Assembly (NCBI GenBank): GCA_018434645.1
Contig: JAHDOX010000159.1
Span: 1-9,583, forward strand
Direction of reading: 5' to 3'
Source of the DNA: Synergistales bacterium
Lineage (GTDB): Bacteria > Synergistota > Synergistia > Synergistales > Thermovirgaceae
DNA: 9,583 nt
Each line of letters starts with the position of its first letter. Position 1 is the stretch's first letter. A program made the position numbers and the translations under genes. This document shows positions 1 through 5,509 of the stretch, one piece after another. The notes below the pieces were generated by a model, which was given only the letters and a program-made list of their open reading frames with translations, was not told the origin of the DNA and made no database searches.

Positions 1-369
1 ATAGGGCGCAAGGCCTCCGCCTACGGAGTCGACGAGGACCTGGTGAGGGCTGTTATCCGCATGGAGTCAGGCGGCAACCCGAAGGCCGTTTCAAGCGCCG
101 GTGCGATGGGGCTGATGCAGCTCATGCCCGAAACGGCAAGGATGCTGGGCGTTACCGATCCTTTCGACCCCTCGCAGAACGTGGACGGGGGAGTCAGGTA
201 CCTGAAGATGATGCTGGACAGGTATGACGGTGACGAGACGCTGGCCCTGGCGGCCTATCATTCGGGACCGGGCCGTGTCGACCGCTATGGTGGAGTGCCA
301 CCTTTTCCGAAGGTTACGCACTACGTGCGGACCGTTAGGGCCTTGCTCGAGGCGGCCAGGGGCGAATAA
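1..369 (+). CDS. Lytic transglycosylase, SLT catalytic domain (5' end outside window)
   Basis: Frame 1 is open from the first base, so the start lies upstream and 122 codons are visible. The protein would cleave the glycan strands of peptidoglycan between MurNAc and GlcNAc in the periplasm. The three SLT (Slt70 C-terminal-like) motifs are in order. The catalytic glutamate is in RMESGGNP (Glu encoded at 64-66). GAMGLMQLMPETA follows. AYHSGPGRV near codon 86 stands where the family usually has AYNAGPG. The C-terminus, with GGVPPFPKVTHYV and a final helix, matches the usual SLT end, so nothing is missing on the 3' side. Any signal peptide would be outside the window. It sits 42 bases upstream of a flagellar-associated gene, so a role in opening the wall for the flagellar rod is plausible but inferred. 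Many SLT enzymes are unrelated to flagella. Confidence 0.9.
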   Translation: MGRKASAYGVDEDLVRAVIRMESGGNPKAVSSAGAMGLMQLMPETARMLGVTDPFDPSQNVDGGVRYLKMMLDRYDGDETLALAAYHSGPGRVDRYGGVPPFPKVTHYVRTVRALLEAARGE

Positions 370-375
370 CCGCCG

Positions 376-391
376 CCCGGGGCCACCCGGG
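376..391 (+). promoter_or_regulatory. Perfect GC hairpin between transglycosylase and FapA-family gene
   Basis: CCCGGG (376-381), loop GCCA, CCCGGG (386-391) form a 6-bp all-GC stem seven bases after the TAA stop. Only three T residues follow before the GGGGAGGGA ribosome-binding site at 395-403. The T-run is too short for a convincing intrinsic terminator. A partial terminator, an RNA-processing or stability element, or a structure that limits access to the downstream ribosome-binding site are all possible. The structure is seen; its role is inferred. Confidence 0.45.
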
Positions 392-411
392 TTTGGGGAG
401 GGATCCCGCGT

Positions 412-1992
412 ATGGACGACGGCAAAAGGGCTTACGAGCTCCAAAAGAGGGAAGACGGCTGGTTTTTGAAGGGAACGGTGCGTGAAGAGGACCTGGATGG
501 TCTTGTGGAGTCCCTCAAGGGGGAAGGGATCTTTCCCGCTTCAGAAGACTTGAGGGAGCTTTCGGGGAAGACCCTTGAAGAATGGACACCCGTCCCCCTG
601 GAAGAAGTTCCGCGACCGGTGGAAGCGAGAATAACACCCGACGGCATGACCGCCGAGGTGTTTTTCCCCGAGGAAGATGGAAGGACTCCGTCGGAACGGT
701 TCGAGCTTGCAAAGGCGGCCCTGGCCGAAGCGGGAGTTCAGGCGGGGCTGGACGAAGACATCCTCAGGGAAGCCGCCGCTGAAAAGGGCGGCAGATGGAT
801 TCCCGTAGCCTTCGGCAAGCCCGCGAAAGACGGCGTGGACGCTTATTTTGAGGTTCTCGTGGACATGAGTCGACAGGGACCGGCAGGGTCGGAATCGGAA
901 GAGGGGAAAGTGGACCACCGCGCCCTGGGCATAATCCACAACGTGTCCAGGGGGCAGGAACTGGTACGCAAGGTTCCCATGGAAGAGGGCGAGGACGGCT
1001 TCGACGTAACGGGAAAGGTCTTGAGGGCCAGGCGCGCGAAAGACGTAAAGATAGCCGCCGGGCCATACACGGCCCTCTCCGAGGATGGCCTGACCCTGGT
1101 GGCTTCCGAGGACGGTCACCTGGTGCGGGAGGGCAGCAGATTCACGGTGTACCCCGTCTTCGAGGTCAAAGGCGACGTCGATTACGCTACGGGCAATCTG
1201 GAGTTTGTAGGAAGCATCGTCATACACGGGTCCGTGAAAGAGGATTTTTCCGTCAGGGCCGAAAAGGACCTGGAGGTCCACGGCGTGGTCGAGCGCGCCA
1301 CCCTTTTCTGTGGCGGCGACATGCGCCTTACGTCGAGCGCAAGGGGCATGGATCACGGCAAGCTCGAAAGCGGCGGAAACATTTTCGTAGAGTACGTGGA
1401 CCAGTGCGTCATCAGGGCGGCCAGGGACGTGGTCTTCAGGAGAGCCCTCATGCATTGTGACGTGGAAGCCGGCATGGGGGTCAGGCACACAGAGGGTGGC
1501 AAGGGCCTCATCGCCGGCGGCAGCATCAAGGCCGGAAGCGAGGTGGAATGCCTGATCCTTGGAAGCGGCATGGAGACCAAAACGGCCGTTTACGTGGGCG
1601 TCTCGCCGGGATTGCTCAGGAAAAAAAAGAAACTCCTGGCAAGCCTGGAAGAACTGGAGGACAAAAAGACGACCATAGAAAAAAACATCAAGTACCTCAC
1701 GAAAATAATGAACACCAAAGGCCTTGACGACCGACAGAAAGCGATGGCGATGAAGTTCGTCGAGCTCGAAAAAACCGTTAAGGAACAGATCGCTAAACTG
1801 CGGACCGTACTCGGCGAGGTCGAAAAAACCGTAGATGCCATGAAGAACCAGGGCTGCGTAAAGGTCTGGGGCGTCTGTCATCCCGGGGTTTCCGTCACTA
1901 TCCGGGGAGAAACCCTGCTTGTCAGGGAGCCCGTGGAACGTATCCGTTTCATTTACCGGGACGGCATGGTGATCATGGTTTCCCTCGACTAG
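412..1992 (+). CDS. FapA family protein (DUF342, flagellar assembly protein A-like)
   Basis: This 526-residue cytoplasmic-type protein has no signal peptide or membrane segment. Residues 1-165 are a charged N-terminal region of the sort seen in longer DUF342 proteins. Residues 165-395 carry the DUF342 core. It includes DYATGNLEFVGSIVIHGSV (257-275), the family hallmark, followed by repeated short beta-strands with glycine turns, consistent with a right-handed beta-helix (as in GGDMRLTSSA, GGSIKAGSEV). Residues 400-478 are a lysine/glutamate-rich coiled coil. Residues 480-526 form a final beta-rich segment. The ATG at 412 is preceded by GGGGAGGGA at 395-403, 8 bases away. The gene lies 27 bases before flhA, which fits the motility association of the family (FapA in Vibrio is linked to flagellation and carbon signalling). 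Its biochemical role is not known. An A8 run at 1621-1628 starts the coiled coil and could allow slippage. Confidence 0.88.
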   Translation: MDDGKRAYELQKREDGWFLKGTVREEDLDGLVESLKGEGIFPASEDLRELSGKTLEEWTPVPLEEVPRPVEARITPDGMTAEVFFPEEDGRTPSERFELAKAALAEAGVQAGLDEDILREAAAEKGGRWIPVAFGKPAKDGVDAYFEVLVDMSRQGPAGSESEEGKVDHRALGIIHNVSRGQELVRKVPMEEGEDGFDVTGKVLRARRAKDVKIAAGPYTALSEDGLTLVASEDGHLVREGSRFTVYPVFEVKGDVDYATGNLEFVGSIVIHGSVKEDFSVRAEKDLEVHGVVERATLFCGGDMRLTSSARGMDHGKLESGGNIFVEYVDQCVIRAARDVVFRRALMHCDVEAGMGVRHTEGGKGLIAGGSIKAGSEVECLILGSGMETKTAVYVGVSPGLLRKKKKLLASLEELEDKKTTIEKNIKYLTKIMNTKGLDDRQKAMAMKFVELEKTVKEQIAKLRTVLGEVEKTVDAMKNQGCVKVWGVCHPGVSVTIRGETLLVREPVERIRFIYRDGMVIMVSLD

Positions 1993-2019
1993 AGGAAAGA
2001 CAACGGGAGGCGCAAGGGA

Positions 2020-4176
2020 ATGGCCGAGGCCAAAAGCAAGGCCCTGAAAACAGGACCCCTCGAACACATGATGAACTACTCCGACATGGGAATCACCATA
2101 ATGGTGGTTCTCATAGTGGCCATGATGGTGGTTCCCCTCCCCACGGCCATCCTGGATGTGTTTTTGGCCCTGAACATTACCTTCGCCGTGGTGGTGCTGC
2201 TCACGACCTTCTACGTTCAAAACGCCCTGGAAATAGCCGCCTTTCCTTCGATCCTGCTTGTGACCACCCTCTTTCGCCTCGCCCTGAATGTGTCCACCAC
2301 GCGCCTTATACTTCTTCACGGTTACGCGGGCAAGCTTATAAGCGCCTTCGGCAACTTCGTGGTCGGCGGCAATTACGTCGTCGGCGGGGTGGTTTTTCTT
2401 ATCCTGGTGCTCATACAGTTTCTGGTGATAACAAAGGGAGCCGAACGTGTCGCCGAAGTCCAGGCGCGGTTTCAGCTCGATGGTATGCCCGGAAAGCAGA
2501 TGGCCATAGACGCCGACCTGGGAAGCGGGCTGATCGACGAGCAGACCGCCCGAGAGCGCCGCAAGCTGGTTCAGCGCGAGGCCGATTTCTTCGGGGCCAT
2601 GGACGGCGCCTCCAAATTCGTGAAAGGGGACGCCATCGCCGGGCTTTTAATCACCGTCATAAACATAGTGGGGGGAATCTGCATCGGCCTTTTCCAGCAG
2701 GGCATGACACTGCCCGAAGCGGCCCAGCGGTTCAGCCTTCTGACCGTCGGCGACGGACTGGTGGCCCAGATACCGGCTTTGATACTCTCCACGGCTACGG
2801 GTATCCTGGTAACCCGGTGCGCGGGCGAAAGCCACCTCGGAAAGGACATAACCCGTTCGCTAATAAACCACTACAGGCCGCTTTGGGTCGGCTCGGTGCT
2901 GCTTCTGGCGCTTGCCGTGGTTCCGGGCTTTCCGAAGATACCCTTCATGATGCTCGCCGGTTTCCTTTGGCTTCAGGGACATTGGGTATCCAAAAACGGC
3001 AAGGAAAAGGCGGCCGGCGAAGAAGCGGCCCGCGCCGCCTCGCAGATGCGGCCCCAGGGGGCGAAACCCCAGGAGGGATCTCCGTCAAGGGTCGCTCCCG
3101 GAGGGTTCGACAGCGCCCTGAAGCTTCTGGCGGTGGACCCGCTGGAGCTCGAGGTCGGGTACGCCCTGATTCCCCTGATAGAGGCCTCAAAGGGGGGCGA
3201 CCTCCTGGAGCGGATACAGACCCTGAGGCGGCAGATGGCGCTGGAACTGGGCGTGGTGACCCCCCCGGTGCGGATCAAGGACAACCTTCAGCTCAACCCC
3301 ACGTCCTACGTAATAAAGGTGCGCGGCGTTCCCGAAAAGACGGCGGAACTCATGCCCGACCAGTACCTGGCCATAGATACCGGCAACGTCAAGGGCGAGT
3401 TGGTGGGAATCCCCACGAAGGAGCCCTCTTTCGGCCTCGATGCCGTATGGATAGCCCCCGAACTGCGCTCGAGGGCCGAAGCGCTGGGATACACCGTCGT
3501 GGATGCGCCCTCCGTTTTGGCCACGCACCTTTCCGAAGTGGTCAGGGCTCACGCGGCGGACCTTTTGACCCGCCAAACCGTTCAGGAGATGGTGGACGTC
3601 GTCAAGGAGACGGCTCCTGCCGTGGTGGAGGAGATGTTCCAGTACCTGGGCCTGGGAGACGTGCAGAAAGTCCTGCAGAACCTCGTCAGGGAAAAGGTGC
3701 CCATCAGGGACCTTGCCGGGATCTTCGAAACGCTGGCCGACTACGGACGTTCCGTCCAGAGCCCAGACTTCCTCTCCGAAAGGGCCAGGGAAGGGCTGAG
3801 GCGCGTTATACTCTCCTCCTGCGTACCGGAAGAGACCAACGAACTTACGGCGGTGACCCTCTCTCCCGAGTGGGAAAAGATCATAAAGGACTCGGTCCAG
3901 GGCAACCTGGTTGAAGGCTGGAGGATCAAGATAAAGCCCGAGGACATGCGTCGTTTCGTGAGGGCCGTGGCTCACGCGACGGAGCTCCTGATGAAAGACA
4001 ACTTGCCCCAGGTGCTTTTGTGCCATCCCGACGTACGTTTTTTTGTAAGGCGCATCCTTGAAAAGCATTTCCCCAACGTGACCGTTTTGGGATACAACGA
4101 GCTCGACGGAGACGTCAAACTCAAAACCGTCGGCATTGTCGACGGGGTCGCCGGGCAAGAAGACCGGGATAAATGA
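2020..4176 (+). CDS. flhA: Flagellar type III secretion gate protein FlhA
   Basis: This 718-residue inner-membrane protein of the FHIPEP family forms the export gate of the flagellar secretion apparatus and docks chaperone-substrate complexes through its cytoplasmic domain. Residues 22-320 are the hydrophobic N-terminal domain with several membrane segments. RLALNVSTTR (86-95) is the FHIPEP signature. The cytoplasmic loop around 161-205 contains AIDADLGSGLIDEQTARERR and AMDGASKFVKGDAIAG; Asp204 corresponds to the essential aspartate (Asp208) of Salmonella FlhA. Residues 324-362 are an Ala/Gly/Lys-rich linker, and 365-705 is the cytoplasmic FlhAc region. Length is normal for the family (about 680-720). 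The ATG at 2020 has GGGAGG at 2005-2010, 9 bases upstream, and comes 27 bases after the FapA-family stop. flhA is often followed by flhF and flhG, but here motB follows 11 bases later. Confidence 0.98.
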   Translation: MAEAKSKALKTGPLEHMMNYSDMGITIMVVLIVAMMVVPLPTAILDVFLALNITFAVVVLLTTFYVQNALEIAAFPSILLVTTLFRLALNVSTTRLILLHGYAGKLISAFGNFVVGGNYVVGGVVFLILVLIQFLVITKGAERVAEVQARFQLDGMPGKQMAIDADLGSGLIDEQTARERRKLVQREADFFGAMDGASKFVKGDAIAGLLITVINIVGGICIGLFQQGMTLPEAAQRFSLLTVGDGLVAQIPALILSTATGILVTRCAGESHLGKDITRSLINHYRPLWVGSVLLLALAVVPGFPKIPFMMLAGFLWLQGHWVSKNGKEKAAGEEAARAASQMRPQGAKPQEGSPSRVAPGGFDSALKLLAVDPLELEVGYALIPLIEASKGGDLLERIQTLRRQMALELGVVTPPVRIKDNLQLNPTSYVIKVRGVPEKTAELMPDQYLAIDTGNVKGELVGIPTKEPSFGLDAVWIAPELRSRAEALGYTVVDAPSVLATHLSEVVRAHAADLLTRQTVQEMVDVVKETAPAVVEEMFQYLGLGDVQKVLQNLVREKVPIRDLAGIFETLADYGRSVQSPDFLSERAREGLRRVILSSCVPEETNELTAVTLSPEWEKIIKDSVQGNLVEGWRIKIKPEDMRRFVRAVAHATELLMKDNLPQVLLCHPDVRFFVRRILEKHFPNVTVLGYNELDGDVKLKTVGIVDGVAGQEDRDK

Positions 4177-4187
4177 GGTAGACGAAA

Positions 4188-4925
4188 ATGGGCAGGGAAC
4201 GAAGGCGCAAAAGAAACAAAGAAGACGGACCCCGTGCAGGAAACTGGCTGACCACCTACGGAGACATGGTGACGCTGATCCTGACCTTTTTCGTGCTGCT
4301 TTACTCCTTTTCAACCATCGACGTAATGAAGTTCCAGAAGCTCATCCTCTCCTTCAGGGGTGCCATAGGCATCGTAGACGCCGGTGCTTCCTTCCAGGAG
4401 GACGAGGCCGTGTTTTCCGGGCAGACCATGGTAGACGCCGGCCAATCCAGGGTGGAGACCACCGATATAATGAAGGTGGCCGAGAGGCTTCGCGAAACCG
4501 TCAAGGAGCAGGGCCTGGAGAAGGAGATAACCGTGGCCGTCCAGCAGCGGGGAGTGGTGGTTTCCATCTCGGAAGGCCTGCTTTTCGGGACCGGTGTATA
4601 CGAACTCACTCCCCAAGGGGTCAGGGTGGTAAATACGATAGGCGAAATCCTCGGTGAAATAGACAACCAGATCTCTGTGGAGGGGCACACGGATAACGTG
4701 CCCTTCAGAAGGGGCGGCTTCGTGGGAGACAACTGGGCGCTGTCGGCCTTGAGGGCGGCGCGGATCGTTTCCGTCCTGGAAAGGATGGCGGGCCTGGACC
4801 CCAGGAGGCTCCAGTCCGTGGGATACGGGCCGGCGAGGCCGATCATGCCCAACGATTCCGACAGGCACAGGCAGATGAACCGGCGGGCCGATATCGTCAT
4901 ACTGTCCGGAAACACCATTCGCTGA
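4188..4925 (+). CDS. motB: Flagellar stator protein MotB
   Basis: This 245-residue protein would anchor the MotA/MotB ion-driven stator to peptidoglycan. A short basic N-terminus precedes one membrane helix (about 20-42). The helix contains LTTYGDMVTL, and Asp26 matches the ion-carrying aspartate of MotB (Asp32 in E. coli). A plug or linker region follows (about 45-115). Residues 120-240 are the OmpA-like peptidoglycan-binding domain, with VEGHTDNVP (164-172), NWALSALRA (182-190) and NRRADIVIL (231-239). Its length is close to the Bacillus MotB and MotS types. The ATG at 4188 uses a GAGGT at 4175-4179 that overlaps the flhA stop codon, so translation is probably coupled to flhA. There is no motA directly upstream, unlike the usual motA-motB pair; a motA fragment lies on the opposite strand at the right end. 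Whether the stator uses protons or sodium cannot be decided from this sequence. Confidence 0.95.
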   Translation: MGRERRRKRNKEDGPRAGNWLTTYGDMVTLILTFFVLLYSFSTIDVMKFQKLILSFRGAIGIVDAGASFQEDEAVFSGQTMVDAGQSRVETTDIMKVAERLRETVKEQGLEKEITVAVQQRGVVVSISEGLLFGTGVYELTPQGVRVVNTIGEILGEIDNQISVEGHTDNVPFRRGGFVGDNWALSALRAARIVSVLERMAGLDPRRLQSVGYGPARPIMPNDSDRHRQMNRRADIVILSGNTIR

Positions 4926-4989
4926 AAAAGTCGGCGCCGAATCGTTTTCGCCAGACTAAAACAGTGGGGTTTCACGGCTCTCGAATTCT

Positions 4990-4995
4990 TATACT
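4990..4995 (+). promoter_or_regulatory. Possible sigma-70-type -10 box upstream of yvyF-like gene
   Basis: TATACT matches five of six bases of the TATAAT consensus and lies 53 bases before the start at 5049, within the longest intergenic gap of the plus-strand genes (4926-5048). No good -35 hexamer is found 16-18 bases upstream; the best nearby match, TTCACG at 4971-4976, is only 13 bases away. It is a weak candidate for the promoter of the yvyF-cheA run. Confidence 0.25.
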
Positions 4996-5048
4996 TCCTT
5001 TTGAACTGAAAAACGGGATCACCGTCCTTTCGGCGGGAGGGATTTTTC

Positions 5049-5438
5049 ATGAATGCCAGGGAACTCAAAAACTGCAGGATCTGCGGTAAGGTTTTCTTGC
5101 ACCACGGAGGGATCGTCGTCTGCGAGGAATGCCGGAAGGATCTGGACGACATCTACATAAGGGCCAGGGATATCCTGCGGGAAAAAAAAGATAGCGAAGA
5201 GTTCGACAGCCTACGCCTCGCCGAGGAGGTTGGCGTCGACCCGATCTACATTCATATCCTCGTCGAGGGAGGCTATTTCGAAAGGGACGGTTTTGACCTC
5301 GACGGAACGGTCTCGACGAGAAAGAGCCTCGCCAGAAGCTTCGAGGCCGAGCTCAACAGGAAAAAGCGCGGCAACCAGGGGGAAAAACCCCCGTCCCGGG
5401 GGATGTTTTATGATGAACGACGCGACAAGGACCGGTAG
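5049..5438 (+). CDS. YvyF-type flagellar operon zinc-ribbon protein
   Basis: This 129-residue protein resembles the YvyF (TIGR03826) family of flagellar operon proteins. The N-terminus LKNCRICGKVF...VVCEECRKDL has four cysteines (9, 12, 25, 28) spaced as a zinc ribbon. A helical segment follows (about 30-48). Residues 52-77 (SLRLAEEVGVDPIYIHILVEGGYFE) look like a helix-turn-helix, which is the family pattern. The tail (about 90-129) is basic and probably disordered. In Bacillus, yvyF lies beside flgM; no FlgM-like protein is seen here and cheA follows instead. The ATG at 5049 has GGGAGGG at 5035-5041, 7 bases upstream. It may bind nucleic acid or act as an adaptor, but no function is established. 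It likely begins a transcription unit with cheA after the 123-base gap. Confidence 0.85.
   Translation: MNARELKNCRICGKVFLHHGGIVVCEECRKDLDDIYIRARDILREKKDSEEFDSLRLAEEVGVDPIYIHILVEGGYFERDGFDLDGTVSTRKSLARSFEAELNRKKRGNQGEKPPSRGMFYDERRDKDR
5378..5402 (+). promoter_or_regulatory. Two mutually exclusive GC hairpins at the 3' end of the yvyF-like gene
   Basis: The order is GGGGG (5378-5382), AAAAA, CCCCC (5388-5392), GTCCC, GGGGG (5398-5402). The central C5 can pair with either the upstream or the downstream G5, giving two perfect 5-bp stems with 5-base loops that cannot form together. The downstream G5 lies 7 bases before an ATG at 5410 and could act as its ribosome-binding site. The arrangement resembles an attenuator-type switch, but it is inside coding sequence and could be chance. 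Confidence 0.35.
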
Positions 5439-5502
5439 CGCCGCGCGCAAGGTCCCGGAAAATTTTTTCAGGAAGCGGAGAAAGTATTGGGGGAAGAGGT
5501 GA
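5410..5502 (+). CDS. Possible small basic protein or coupling ORF before cheA
   Basis: A 30-codon ORF starts with tandem ATG codons (5410 and 5413) inside the yvyF-like gene, in a different frame, and overlaps its last 29 bases. Its TGA at 5500-5502 forms the end of the GAGGTGA that serves cheA. The peptide is strongly basic near its end (FFRKRRKYWGKR) and has no recognised domain. A GGGGG at 5398-5402 is a possible but poor ribosome-binding site. It could carry ribosomes from the yvyF-like gene to cheA. Equally, it may be a chance reading frame, since the 71 bases between the two genes have no other assigned role. Confidence 0.25.
   Translation: MMNDATRTGSAARKVPENFFRKRRKYWGKR
5494..5502 (+). 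promoter_or_regulatory. Ribosome-binding site of cheA that favours the GTG start
   Basis: AAGAGGTGA matches eight of nine bases of AGGAGGTGA. It lies 7 bases before GTG at 5510 and 13 bases before the in-frame ATG at 5516. Normal spacing is about 5-9 bases, so the GTG is preferred. The two starts differ by only two residues. Confidence 0.7.
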
Positions 5503-5509
5503 CGCAGCG

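Noticed and set aside
541..2319. 592-codon open frame on the minus strand opposite the FapA-family gene and early flhA
   Set aside because: It is the mirror of real coding sequence with GC-biased third positions, is rich in His, Gly and Phe, shows no recognisable domain, and spans two well-supported genes on the other strand.
2817..3914. 365-codon plus-strand frame inside flhA
   Set aside because: The translation is a low-complexity Arg/Gly/Pro-rich string typical of a shifted frame in GC-rich DNA, while flhA is continuous.
3187..4314. 375-codon open frame on the minus strand opposite flhA and motB
   Set aside because: It covers conserved parts of flhA and the motB membrane helix on the opposite strand; its translation has no recognisable features.
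4466..4471. Perfect TATAAT inside motB
   Set aside because: No matching -35 hexamer lies 16-18 bases upstream, and no gene starts nearby downstream.
4887..4894. GCCGATAT in the end of motB, close to the sigma-28 -10 consensus
   Set aside because: There is no TAAA at the right distance upstream (CAGG instead), and the bases encode a conserved stretch of the OmpA-like domain.
4931..4940. TCGGCGCCGA palindrome just after motB as a terminator
   Set aside because: Folded as RNA it gives only a 3-bp stem with a 4-base loop, and no adjacent T-run follows.
4957..4983. Possible sigma-28 flagellar promoter before the yvyF-like gene (TAAA, 15 bases, GGCTCTCG)
   Set aside because: The TAAA matches, but the -10 part agrees with GCCGATAA at only three of eight bases.
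5429..5468. GGACC...GGTCC stem followed by TTTTTT as a terminator between the yvyF-like gene and cheA
   Set aside because: The stem is short with a 17-base loop, and the T-run begins 7 bases beyond it, which does not fit an intrinsic terminator.
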